Shown: positions 1 through 7,242 of the stretch, one piece after another
How the letters are laid out: each line of letters starts with the position of its first letter
How positions within the stretch are numbered: position 1 is the stretch's first letter
Assembly: GCA_030642995.1 (NCBI GenBank)
Contig: DAOWMR010000008.1
Location: 1 to 19,947, forward strand
From: Spirochaetales bacterium
GTDB lineage: Bacteria > Spirochaetota > Spirochaetia > DSM-27196 > SLST01
Direction: 5' to 3'
Length of the DNA: 19,947 bases
Notes under the pieces: model-generated
Told to the model about the DNA's origin: nothing
The model's input: the letters and a program-made list of their open reading frames with translations, nothing else
The model's database searches: none
Position numbers and translations under genes: made by a program

Positions 1-596
1 ATGGTCTGAAGCACGCCGAGAAACAGAATCGTGACGAACGGCAGGAAACGCCAAACGAAGACAAATACGGCGGCGGTCAGCGCGGTGAACGGCTCAGATA
101 GCCAGAATTGATACTCCTCAATGATGCCCATCTGAAAGAGCAGTCCGTTCAGCGCGCCAAACTCCCCGTTCAGAATCCACTTCCACATGTGACCGGAGAC
201 AACGGGCGGTATTGCCCATGGAATGATCACAACGGCGCGCAGAATACCGCGACCCTTGAAATCATGGTTCAGCACCATCGCGAACATGAGACCGACAGTC
301 ATAACAAGCACGATAGCGGCGACGAGGAAATAGGCCACCCGGCCGAGTGCCGCGTGGAAGTTGGGATCCGTCAGCACGTAACCGAAATTCTCCAGTCCAG
401 CGAAGCCCGTTTTTCCCGGCTGCTTGATGTTGTAGTGCATGAAGGCCAGCCGCAGTGACGAGAGTGCTGGCACGTGACCAAACGCAACGACCAGCAGGAG
501 CGCCGGAGTAAGAATGACGTACGCGAGCGTGCGCTCGTTATCGAGCGCACGCGAGACCCGGCCGGCAAAACGCCGGCCGGGGGTCTTCTCACTCAT
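1..596 (-). CDS. Carbohydrate ABC transporter permease, MalF/UgpA type (partial, 3' end beyond window)
   Basis: Reading the minus strand from 596 gives an open frame of 198 residues that runs off the left window edge, so only the N-terminal two thirds is present. It begins MSEKTPGRRFAGR, a basic cytoplasmic tail, followed by a first membrane span (about residues 25-45, with YVILTPALLLVVAF). A periplasmic stretch containing GLENFGYVLTDPNF, typical of MalF/UgpA-type permeases, comes next, then further spans around 88-110, 120-140 and 170-195. The conserved EAA cytoplasmic loop lies beyond the edge. The start codon overlaps the end of the upstream binding-protein gene (ATGAGTGA), which indicates translational coupling in one operon. 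By family it would form the inner-membrane channel with a second permease, probably encoded next outside the window. The sugar transported cannot be read from the sequence. Confidence 0.88.
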   Translation of the reverse strand, partial: MSEKTPGRRFAGRVSRALDNERTLAYVILTPALLLVVAFGHVPALSSLRLAFMHYNIKQPGKTGFAGLENFGYVLTDPNFHAALGRVAYFLVAAIVLVMTVGLMFAMVLNHDFKGRGILRAVVIIPWAIPPVVSGHMWKWILNGEFGALNGLLFQMGIIEEYQFWLSEPFTALTAAVFVFVWRFLPFVTILFLGVLQT

Positions 597-1815
597 ACTC
601 GGCTTTCAGATCCCGTGCGAAGTCACCAAGCTCGCTCAGTGCGTCGGCAACCGACTGATCACCACGCGCAGCGCGGAGCATGGCCTGCTCAGCCTCTTTC
701 TCAAACTCGATATACCAGGGCTGGTCATAGGGAATGGACACGATGTACTTGGCCTGCTCGTTCATGACTGAGAAGCCTTCAATGGCGTTTTCTCGGCCGA
801 GGGCCGCAAACACATCCATGTTTGCCGGGAAGAGACCGTTGGCTGTGAAGAGATGACGCTGCATCTCCTCGTTGGTGAAGAACTCCACGAGTTCCATGGC
901 CGCCTTTGGATAGTCGGCGAAGGCGCTCACGGTCAATCCGGCGGGGAGCAGCCAGGTCCTATGGTCTTCCGGGAGAAGCAGATAGTCGGCATTCGGCGCA
1001 ACCTGCGACGAGTCGGGGTTGTTGGCGATGCCGAGAGAACCCTGCCAAGCCTGGTGGAAGGCGGCCTGTCCCGACCAGAAAGCCGGGTGCGGATTTGCTG
1101 AGCTGAGCCGCTCCGGTGAAATGAATCCCCGGTCGAAGAATCGGATGATCCGTTCGAACGCGTCGTATGCCGGGTCACCGGGATCATCGAACACCGGCTC
1201 ATTGTTGCCGTCAAAGAGTTCGGAGCCTGACGAAAGGGCGGTCAGGTACCAGGTCCAGGGCCGGATGCCGGCGGCATAGGGGTACTCATAGATCCCCTCG
1301 GCCTTCAGGTCGGCGAGCACCTCTTCGAAGTCATCCCAAGTCTTGATGTCCCCGGGGCCAACACCAATGGCGTCCAGCGCGGTTGTGTCATAATCGATCA
1401 TCACCATTTGCTGATAGAGCGGCACGGCCCACAACTCACCGTCGAGCGTGAATTGCCCGAGCCCGGTCAGCTTGTCGAGCATCTCGTCCGACGCAAGATC
1501 ACCAAGCGCAGCGATAGCGCCCGCGCTCTGGAAGGTCGCGTAGGTGTCCGCGCTGACAAAGATCACGTCTGCGGGATTGGTTCGTCCTGCGGTCGCGGTC
1601 AACACGCGGTCACGAGAGGCGTCGATGTCAACCGTCGCAACCTCAAGCTGAATGCCGCTCTGTTCCTCGAACAGTGCGACGACTTCGTCCGAAGGCGCAC
1701 CCCAGGACGGGGTGAGGTACACCAGTTTTGCCGGCGTTTCCTCCTCCGGCACCGGCGTGGCGAATGCGGCAAGTCCAACACTTACCAGCACGAGAACGAT
1801 AAAGAATCGTTTCAT
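589..1815 (-). CDS. Extracellular solute-binding protein of a carbohydrate ABC transporter
   Basis: This 408-residue protein has the size and pattern of family 1 (COG1653-like) sugar-binding proteins: an N-terminal secretion signal (MKRFFIVLVLVSVGLAAFA), then a PSWGAPSDEVVALFEEQSG region, a DVIFVSADTYATFQSAGAI segment, and the typical EGIYEYPYA, WSGQAAFHQAWQGSLGI and EFFTNEEMQRHL blocks. No lipobox cysteine is seen, so it is probably cleaved after AFA and released to the periplasm rather than lipidated. A longer frame opens at 1851, but the start at 1815 is preferred because AAGGAGG lies a few bases upstream and the signal peptide then begins cleanly with MKR. It delivers a sugar or sugar derivative to the permease encoded just downstream. 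The promoter and a palindrome lie directly upstream. Confidence 0.9.
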   Translation of the reverse strand: MKRFFIVLVLVSVGLAAFATPVPEEETPAKLVYLTPSWGAPSDEVVALFEEQSGIQLEVATVDIDASRDRVLTATAGRTNPADVIFVSADTYATFQSAGAIAALGDLASDEMLDKLTGLGQFTLDGELWAVPLYQQMVMIDYDTTALDAIGVGPGDIKTWDDFEEVLADLKAEGIYEYPYAAGIRPWTWYLTALSSGSELFDGNNEPVFDDPGDPAYDAFERIIRFFDRGFISPERLSSANPHPAFWSGQAAFHQAWQGSLGIANNPDSSQVAPNADYLLLPEDHRTWLLPAGLTVSAFADYPKAAMELVEFFTNEEMQRHLFTANGLFPANMDVFAALGRENAIEGFSVMNEQAKYIVSIPYDQPWYIEFEKEAEQAMLRAARGDQSVADALSELGDFARDLKAEYE

Positions 1816-1879
1816 GGTCCCTCCTTGTCTGAGGCGGACCGACGCCGTCAATCATCGACCTTGTCAATCTGCTCCCGAC

Positions 1880-1899
1880 TTTGTAGAACTTTCTACAAA
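1880..1899. promoter_or_regulatory. Perfect 20-bp palindrome, predicted operator shared by two divergent operons
   Basis: The arms TTTGTAGAA (1880-1888) and TTCTACAAA (1891-1899) are perfect inverted complements around a CT centre. The site covers the predicted start point of the minus-strand sugar-transport promoter and the -35 position of the plus-strand etf promoter, which is where a repressor dimer would block both. A 20-bp even palindrome fits dimeric repressors such as LacI or GntR family members. No regulator gene is present in the window, so the binding protein is unknown. Confidence 0.65.
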
Positions 1900-1901
1900 C
1901 T

Positions 1902-1930
1902 ACTGTATAATCGATCTGAAGTCCTGTCAA
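1902..1930 (-). promoter_or_regulatory. Predicted sigma-70-type promoter of the sugar ABC operon
   Basis: On the minus strand TTGACA (1925-1930, perfect -35) is followed after exactly 17 bp by TACAGT (1902-1907, 4 of 6 matches to TATAAT). Transcription would begin near 1895, inside the palindrome at 1880-1899. Its -10 overlaps the -10 of the opposing promoter. This is sequence inference only. Confidence 0.55.
1906..1911 (+). promoter_or_regulatory. Predicted -10 element of the etfB-etfA-glcD operon
   Basis: A perfect TATAAT lies 45 bases before the etfB start. At the 17-bp position (1883-1888) the sequence is GTAGAA, a poor -35 lying inside the palindrome at 1880-1899. This suggests either a weak promoter or one controlled by the protein that binds the palindrome. 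The predicted transcript start is near 1918. AAGG with a spacing of about 8 bases serves as ribosome-binding site for etfB. Confidence 0.5.
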
Positions 1931-1956
1931 CGTAAACCGCAAACAAGGTTGGTAGC

Positions 1957-2760
1957 ATGAAGATTCTTGTTGCAGTCAAACAGGTGCCTGAGACGAGCAA
2001 AGTGACGCTGGACGAGAAGACGGGAACCATGATCCGTGAAGGGGTCACGAGCATCGTCAATCCACTGGACCTGTACGCCGTTGAAAAAGCGCTGGAAGTC
2101 AAGGAAACCGCCGGCGGGGAGATCACTGTTTTGTCCATGGGACCGCCCGGAGCCGAACGGGCGATTCGTGAGTGCCTGGCGATGGGATGTGACACCGGCG
2201 TCCTCATCAGCGATCGGAAGTATCGCGGATCGGATACGTGGAGCACCTCATACGTCATATCGCAAGCAATCAGCAAACTCGGGCAGTTCGATCTCCTGCT
2301 CTTCGGCGAACGGGCAACAGACGGAGACACCGGCCAGGTAGGCCCCGGCGTTGCGTCCTTTTTGGGACTGCCGGTGCTGACCTACGTTGCCGACCTCGCC
2401 ATCGTGGGGGCCAGGGTTCAAGCCCGCAGATTGGTGGAAACGGGCTACGAAAACTACACGGCGCCCATGCCCGTGGTGGCGACCGTGGTGAAGGAGATCG
2501 CCGTTCCACGGCTGCCGACCCTGAGAGGTAAACAATCATCGAGGAAGGCGAAGATCACGATGTGGGACAACGATCGGATCGGGGCCGACGGGTCCCGGCT
2601 TGGACTGGACGGATCGCCCACGCGGGTTGTGCGGATCATCCGGCCGAAGGTGGCCCGGGAGGGAACCCGCGTCATCGTGAAAAACGAGCAAACCGCACTG
2701 GGGGCGGTTGATCAGATCATGGAGTTCCTCGAGAAGCGTGGCGTGGTGGAGACGGAATGA
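1957..2760 (+). CDS. etfB: Electron transfer flavoprotein, beta subunit (EtfB/FixA)
   Basis: This 267-residue protein starts MKILVAVKQVPET, the classic EtfB N-terminus. It has the NPLDLYAVEKALEVKE helix, a GSDTWSTSYVIS block at about 91-102 and ATDGDTGQVGP at about 120-130. The DGDT..VGP form of this nucleotide-binding loop is the one I associate with clostridial-type, often flavin-bifurcating, ETFs. Classical respiratory ETFs usually carry a DD.NQ version. With EtfA it forms a heterodimer that carries electrons between a dehydrogenase and NAD, ferredoxin or a membrane quinone oxidoreductase. Its stop codon overlaps the etfA start (ATGATG), and a FAD-linked oxidase follows, so the partner dehydrogenase is clear from context. 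Bifurcation is inferred, not shown. Confidence 0.93.
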   Translation: MKILVAVKQVPETSKVTLDEKTGTMIREGVTSIVNPLDLYAVEKALEVKETAGGEITVLSMGPPGAERAIRECLAMGCDTGVLISDRKYRGSDTWSTSYVISQAISKLGQFDLLLFGERATDGDTGQVGPGVASFLGLPVLTYVADLAIVGARVQARRLVETGYENYTAPMPVVATVVKEIAVPRLPTLRGKQSSRKAKITMWDNDRIGADGSRLGLDGSPTRVVRIIRPKVAREGTRVIVKNEQTALGAVDQIMEFLEKRGVVETE

Positions 2761-3782
2761 TGGGTGGGCGTACTGGAGAAGAAATCTGGACCATCGCGGA
2801 AAGTACGGAACACGGAATCAATCCGATCAGTCTGGAGGTGATCTGGCGAGGCCTGCAGTTGCGAGAGAAGCTGTCGAACGCTCGGCTGATAACTGTGGTG
2901 CTCGGGGCCGGCGTCGGTGACGACGGGCTGGCGATGGTTGCCTCTGCGGGCGTAGATGAGGTTGTCTGCGTAGAGCACGAGAAGCTCGGCCACTTCCTGC
3001 CGGAGAACCACGCGGCCGTCCTCGTGGATCTGATTGAGCGTCGCAGACCGGCGATTGTACTGGCGGCGGCAACCACGTACGGTCGGACTCTTCTCCCGTA
3101 CGCCGCGGCCAAGCTCTACGCAGGGCTCACCGCCGATTGCACCGCGCTTGATATTGATCAGGAGACCTGCAATCTCCTGCAGATCCGACCCGCGATCGGC
3201 GGGAACATTCTGGCTACGATAGAGACACCGGTTGCGCGGCCTCAAATGGCCACTGTGCGACCACACTCGTCGCCGACCCCGGATCCGGTTGACCGTCCAC
3301 ATGCTGTTGTCAACCGTGAGGTCGCCGACGAGCGGCTCTTGACCTCGCTCGTTAGGTTCACCGGGTCTGAGAATCTTCCCGGCGACGAAGTTTCCCTGGC
3401 GAATGCGGACAGGATCGTTGCGGGCGGACGAGGTCTCAAGAAGCCGGAGAACTTCCGGCTGGTAGGAGATCTCGCAGAACTGCTGGGCGCGGCGGTCGGC
3501 GCATCCCGGGAGGCCGTCGACAGAGGGTGGATCTCCTACCCGCATCAGGTGGGACTGAGCGGAAAGACGGTTGCTCCGGAACTCTACGTCGCAGTCGGCA
3601 TCTCGGGTACGATCCAGCACCTCGCCGGCATGCAGACGGCCCACAGCATTGTCGCGATCAACAACGATCCGGATGCTCAGATCTTTGAGGTCGCGGATCT
3701 CGCAATCCAGGGCGATCTTTTCACCGTTGTGCCGCTCCTGTGCGAACGGCTCGCAAACCGGCGAGGAGCAGGCAATGAATGA
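2757..3782 (+). CDS. etfA: Electron transfer flavoprotein, alpha subunit (EtfA/FixB)
   Basis: This protein has 341 residues. The C-terminal FAD domain shows all the usual blocks: AGGRGL (222-227), GAAVGASREAVDRGW (244-258), QVGLSGKTVAPELYVAVGISG (264-284) and IQHLAGM...INNDPDAQIFEVADLAIQGD (286-320). The N-terminal domain is the usual EtfA fold. There is no cysteine-rich ferredoxin domain ahead of it, which some lactate-dehydrogenase-associated EtfA proteins have. The start overlaps the etfB stop, and two adjacent ATGs (2757 and 2760) are both possible. The 3' end overlaps the start of the FAD oxidase gene, so all three are translated as a coupled set and probably form one complex. Confidence 0.93.
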   Translation: MMGGRTGEEIWTIAESTEHGINPISLEVIWRGLQLREKLSNARLITVVLGAGVGDDGLAMVASAGVDEVVCVEHEKLGHFLPENHAAVLVDLIERRRPAIVLAAATTYGRTLLPYAAAKLYAGLTADCTALDIDQETCNLLQIRPAIGGNILATIETPVARPQMATVRPHSSPTPDPVDRPHAVVNREVADERLLTSLVRFTGSENLPGDEVSLANADRIVAGGRGLKKPENFRLVGDLAELLGAAVGASREAVDRGWISYPHQVGLSGKTVAPELYVAVGISGTIQHLAGMQTAHSIVAINNDPDAQIFEVADLAIQGDLFTVVPLLCERLANRRGAGNE

Positions 3783-5190
3783 GTACAGTCGCGTGACCGA
3801 AACGGACATCGAACATTTCCGGGCCATTGTGGGTCCACGCGCGATGATCCACGGAGATGCGGAGAAACTGGAACCATACAGCCACGACGAGACGGCCGGA
3901 GCACTCTACCGCCACATGCCGGAGGTTGTCCTGAAACCGGAGTCGGCGGAACAAATCTCGAAAATCCTGAAACACGCCAACGAGCGTCGGATTGCCGTCA
4001 CCCCGCGAGGTGCCGGGAGCGGACTGTCCGGCGGAGCGGTGCCGGAGCATGGGGGCATTGTCGTCTCGTTTGAGCGAATGAATCGAATTCTCGAAATAGA
4101 CACTGCGAACCTCACGATCACCGTTGAGCCCGGGGTGATCACCAATGACATCAACGACGCGGTGGCGACGCACGGTCTGTTCTACGCCGGCTACCCAATG
4201 AGCCTGGAGACCTGCTTCATCGGCGGCAACGTTGCGGAAAACGCCGGGGGTGGCAAGGCCATCAAGTATGGAGTTACGGGTCGCTATGTGTACGCGATTG
4301 AGGCGGTCCTCCCCAGCGGGGAGATCATTTCCTTCGGCGGCAAGCGGGTGAAGGACGTGACCGGATACGACCTGTTGCATCTCCTGGTGGGATCGGAAGG
4401 CACCCTCGCAATCTTTACCAAGATCACCCTCAAACTCGTCCCCCGCACTCCTGTCCAGGTTGACCTTCTGGTGCTCTTTCCGGATACCGATTCAGCCATC
4501 AGTACAGTCCCTCGAATCATGGTGGAATCCGGCGTCACGCCCACCGCAATCGAATACATGGACCGGCTCTCGGTGCAGACCACCTGCAAGTACCTGAACG
4601 AGAAGCTGAACTACAGTGAGGCCGGCGCGATGCTTCTGATCACTGTGGACGGCCATTCAGAACCCGAAGTCACCGCTGCCTATGACCGTGTGGGAGCCCT
4701 CTGCATGAGGTGCGGCGCTATTGAGGCCTACGTTGCCGACAACCCGACCACGAATGAACGCGTGTGGCGGATCAGGCGGAACATCGCGGAGGCGTTCAAG
4801 GTCTACTCTCCGGTTCAGAGCCTTGAAGATATCGTCGTGCCCTTCGCCCAGATTCCCGATCTCATGAAATCGATCCAGGAACTCTCCGATCGATACAATG
4901 TGTTGATCCCCTGCTACGGCCATGCCGGGGACGGCAATATGCACGCAACGCCCGTGAAACCACCGGAGATGGACGAGAACACCTGGGATCAGACCCTCGG
5001 AGAGATCCTGAGACGGCTGTATACTCGAACCGTCGAGCTGGGCGGCACAATCTCCGGGGAACACGGGATCGGGAGTAAGCGGCGGAAGTATCTTGATATT
5101 GCCGTTGGGCCGGTTGAGCGGGCCCTCATGGCGCGCATCAAGCAGGCGTTTGATCCAAATGGCATCCTGAATCCGGGCAAAGCGATTTGA
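3775..5190 (+). CDS. glcD: FAD-linked 2-hydroxyacid dehydrogenase, GlcD / D-lactate dehydrogenase type
   Basis: At 471 residues this is the usual length for GlcD/LctD-type flavoproteins. The FAD-binding (PCMH) domain has RGAGSGLSGGAVP (78-90), GGNVAENAGGGKAIKYG (150-166), VLPSGEI, TGYDLLHLLVGSEGTLAIFT and LKLVP. The C-terminal oxidase domain has the metal/substrate histidines in CYGHAGDGNMH (380-390) and SGEHGIG (427-433), and ends PNGILNPGKAI. The frame is open upstream to 3571, but the start at 3775 is chosen because it overlaps the etfA stop and gives a family-typical N-terminus. The predicted role is oxidation of a 2-hydroxyacid such as D-lactate or glycolate, with electrons passed to the adjacent EtfBA. 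No GlcE, GlcF or iron-sulfur subunit is nearby, which argues for ETF as the direct acceptor. Substrate identity is not determinable here. Confidence 0.9.
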   Translation: MNEYSRVTETDIEHFRAIVGPRAMIHGDAEKLEPYSHDETAGALYRHMPEVVLKPESAEQISKILKHANERRIAVTPRGAGSGLSGGAVPEHGGIVVSFERMNRILEIDTANLTITVEPGVITNDINDAVATHGLFYAGYPMSLETCFIGGNVAENAGGGKAIKYGVTGRYVYAIEAVLPSGEIISFGGKRVKDVTGYDLLHLLVGSEGTLAIFTKITLKLVPRTPVQVDLLVLFPDTDSAISTVPRIMVESGVTPTAIEYMDRLSVQTTCKYLNEKLNYSEAGAMLLITVDGHSEPEVTAAYDRVGALCMRCGAIEAYVADNPTTNERVWRIRRNIAEAFKVYSPVQSLEDIVVPFAQIPDLMKSIQELSDRYNVLIPCYGHAGDGNMHATPVKPPEMDENTWDQTLGEILRRLYTRTVELGGTISGEHGIGSKRRKYLDIAVGPVERALMARIKQAFDPNGILNPGKAI

Positions 5191-5210
5191 GGGAGGCTGC
5201 ACCAGCGGAG

Positions 5211-5244
5211 CCGATTTACTGATGGTTTCGTCCCGGTGAATCGG
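5211..5244. terminator. Inverted repeat between convergent genes, possible weak terminator
   Basis: CCGATTTAC (5211-5219) pairs with GTGAATCGG (5236-5244), with one G-U pair in nine and a 16-base loop. It sits about 20 bases after the glcD stop and between two convergent genes. There is no T-run on either strand, so it is not a classical intrinsic terminator. Confidence 0.25.
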
Positions 5245-5267
5245 ATTGCGATCGCGGTGTAGCCCGG

Positions 5268-5957
5268 TCAGTCACACGTGCACGCGATCTCCCGCGTCCG
5301 TGCCTTTTCAAGCGCTTCGCGCCCTTCCAGTACCGCAAGCACGCCAATACCGAAGCTGCCGAGCGCATCCACAAAGCCCCACCCGGTCAGGGCATAAATG
5401 CCGCTCGAAACGAGCAGAACGACCGACAGACGCAAGCATGCCCTCGTACAGTGAGCGTCCGCGATGATCGCATCCGAGTCCAGGGCCTTACCGACGCGCA
5501 GTTTGTGTCTGATAAGCAGCCACATGGTCACGAGCGAGACTACCGAGATGATTATGCCGGGAACGGTCGTACCAGGGGTGCGCGAGACCACAATGGAGAA
5601 GAGTCCCCCGGCGGCGAGCCCGGCAGCGAGAAGAAAGAAGGCAACGCCAGTGACCCGCAGAGCCGTCACCTCAAACCGATCACGCTCCTCAATCGAGTTG
5701 CGACGCATCCGCACCACCATGTGAAAAATGCCAATCCCCGAGGCAACCTCCACGAAACTATCCACGCCAAACCCAAACAAGGCGAGGGTTTCGTCGGACA
5801 GCCCAAAGACCACCGAAACGATGCCTTCGGCAAGGTTGTACACAATAGTGACTACCGCAAGGATGAGTGCGGCCGACAGCAACCTACGCCGACGGGTCAG
5901 GTCGCCCCCACTCGTCGCGAGATGATCAGCTTGTACGGTCTGCGTGGCCTCGCTCAT
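5268..5957 (-). CDS. Cation-diffusion-facilitator-like membrane protein, transmembrane domain only
   Basis: This 229-residue protein has about six hydrophobic spans and resembles the short 'cation transporter' relatives of the CDF family. YNLAEGIVSVVFGLSDETLALFGFGVDS (40-67) corresponds to TM1-TM2, and the DAHCTRAC (167-174) and FVDALGSFGIG segments to TM5-TM6. Classical CDFs have HxxxD in TM2 and TM5, whereas here the TM2 site reads DSFVE. The cytosolic C-terminal domain that normally dimerizes CDFs is missing. The protein ends in CTCD, which could bind metal. The start at 5957 is chosen because the first 32 codons of the longer frame (from 6053) look non-conserved, but its ribosome-binding site is weak. 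A possible -10 (TATCAT, 5968-5973) lies just upstream. The gene stands alone, convergent to glcD. Transport of a divalent cation is likely but unproven. Confidence 0.75.
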   Translation of the reverse strand: MSEATQTVQADHLATSGGDLTRRRRLLSAALILAVVTIVYNLAEGIVSVVFGLSDETLALFGFGVDSFVEVASGIGIFHMVVRMRRNSIEERDRFEVTALRVTGVAFFLLAAGLAAGGLFSIVVSRTPGTTVPGIIISVVSLVTMWLLIRHKLRVGKALDSDAIIADAHCTRACLRLSVVLLVSSGIYALTGWGFVDALGSFGIGVLAVLEGREALEKARTREIACTCD

Positions 5958-6093
5958 CTTTACGAAAATGATAAGCAATTGCGCGCCCAGGAGCAAAGAC
6001 CACCCACGAAGGCGTATCCGCCCGCCGCAAACATGCGCAGGACAAACGCGCATCCGCGGGACGGACGTGCGGCATGCAGGAAGGACCCTGCGC

Positions 6094-6123
6094 TTGTCCG
6101 TGTGCGCAAGCCGTCTGTATACT
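6094..6123 (+). promoter_or_regulatory. Predicted promoter for the TPR-like lipoprotein gene
   Basis: TTGTCC (6094-6099) and TATACT (6118-6123, 5 of 6 matches) are separated by 18 bp. The expected start point is around 6130, only a few bases before the ATG at 6134, so the transcript would have almost no leader. Confidence 0.4.
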
Positions 6124-6133
6124 CGGGGTCAGC

Positions 6134-7183
6134 ATGCGGACCACCCTACTCCTTCTTTCCAGCCTGGCTCTCCTCCTGTCCGGGTGTTCGGATGTTTCCG
6201 ACTACTACTCGACCAATCTTGACAACGAGGAAGCTCGAGAATTACTGAATCTGATTGAGGCGGAGACCGATCCGGCCGTCCGGGCCGTTGGAATTGAGCG
6301 CCTGTCGGAGTACCTGTTCAGGGATGCGGGCCCGGAGCGACTGATCGCCTATCTCACAACGATGGTGGAGCAGCATCCGGACGACCCCTTTGGGGCGCTG
6401 TACCTCTACTTCGTCGGACAGACCTACCTTGAGCAGGGCGCGGGAGCTCTTGCACAACACTATTTTGAGCGCGTCGTTCACGGCTATGCGGATGTTGAGT
6501 TCAAAGGGGTATCGATTCACAAGGCATCCCTGGAACAACTCGTCCATCTGACACCTGACGCAGAGAAGAGAACTCGCTACTATCGAACCCTGATCTCCGA
6601 GTACCCGGATGATGTTGATCTCGGACTGCTCCACTATCGGCTTGCCCAGGTGTACGAAGAGTATGGAGAGTGGGAACGCGCCTATGCGGCGTATCGGACC
6701 TTTCTCTCCTACCCGGATACGGCGGTTCCCGGGGAACCCGACGCGGTCCGACTCATCACCGAACGGGTGGACTTCTACGATTCAAGCAAGAACTGGACGG
6801 TTGCCTCGCTTGATGATCTCCGCGGCGCAATTGCCTGGGCCATTGTGAACCAAAACGCCCGGGAACTCCTCAGGTACAGGGCCGGCGTCAACTTCTTCAC
6901 CAGAACCTGGGAGCAGGACCCGGAAGATCCGAACACTGTGCCCGAATGGGAACTTGGCGCCCTGCTGCTCAATTCCCGTCGCGTCTCGGTTGATTCGACG
7001 GTGGAAGTGGATTCCGACGGGGACGAGGCATACCTGTTCACGTACGGGTGGGGTAACCTGAGGATCAAGACGTGGTATCTCTACTTTCGCCGTGTTCATT
7101 ACCCCCCCGATCCTGACATTCACGGCAATTGGGAGTGGGCCGGTATCTTCCTGGGAGAACGACTCCAGAGTACTCAATTGTGA
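6134..7183 (+). CDS. Lipoprotein with TPR-like helical repeats, function unknown
   Basis: This 349-residue protein begins with a lipoprotein signal: MRTTLLLLSSLALLLSGC, lipobox LSGC, with Cys18 as the predicted lipidated residue. Residues about 50-230 contain helical pairs resembling tetratricopeptide repeats, for example GALYLYFVGQTYLEQGAGALAQHYFERVV and LLHYRLAQVYEEYGEWERAYAAYRTFL. The last 120 residues differ: aromatic and beta-rich, including FTYGWGNLRIKTWYLYFRRVH. A longer frame opens at 6074, but 6134 starts the signal peptide exactly. I do not recognise a named family. The layout (lipid anchor, TPR, C-terminal beta-rich domain) suggests an envelope scaffold or assembly factor and reminds me of spirochaete proteins. 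The next gene, for another secreted protein, follows after 59 bases and is probably co-transcribed. Confidence 0.8.
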   Translation: MRTTLLLLSSLALLLSGCSDVSDYYSTNLDNEEARELLNLIEAETDPAVRAVGIERLSEYLFRDAGPERLIAYLTTMVEQHPDDPFGALYLYFVGQTYLEQGAGALAQHYFERVVHGYADVEFKGVSIHKASLEQLVHLTPDAEKRTRYYRTLISEYPDDVDLGLLHYRLAQVYEEYGEWERAYAAYRTFLSYPDTAVPGEPDAVRLITERVDFYDSSKNWTVASLDDLRGAIAWAIVNQNARELLRYRAGVNFFTRTWEQDPEDPNTVPEWELGALLLNSRRVSVDSTVEVDSDGDEAYLFTYGWGNLRIKTWYLYFRRVHYPPDPDIHGNWEWAGIFLGERLQSTQL

Positions 7184-7213
7184 GCGGCTTTGGCCTAACT
7201 GAAAACCGCTCAC
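7180..7213. repeat. Perfect 8-bp inverted repeat overlapping a stop codon
   Basis: GTGAGCGG (7180-7187) and CCGCTCAC (7206-7213) are perfect complements around an 18-base loop. The stem can be extended by TTT/AAA after one mismatch. It begins at the stop codon of the lipoprotein gene and ends about 15 bases before the Shine-Dalgarno of the next gene. No T-run follows, so it is more likely a processing, stability or attenuation structure, or an operator, than a terminator. Confidence 0.5.
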
Positions 7214-7242
7214 CGGCCGATTCTAGAAAGGTGAGATTGCTC

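Noticed and set aside
2712..3827. 371-codon open frame on the minus strand opposite etfA
   Set aside because: It is the shadow of a clearly conserved etfA, and the product is low in recognisable motifs and rich in Arg and Ser.
5245..5256. GCGATCGC-containing palindrome as a regulatory site
   Set aside because: A single short self-complementary octamer is expected by chance in GATC-containing, GC-rich DNA and no second copy was noticed nearby.
5451..6248. 265-codon open frame on the plus strand opposite the CDF-like gene
   Set aside because: The translation is very rich in Arg, His and Asn with no fold signals, while the minus strand gives a convincing membrane protein.
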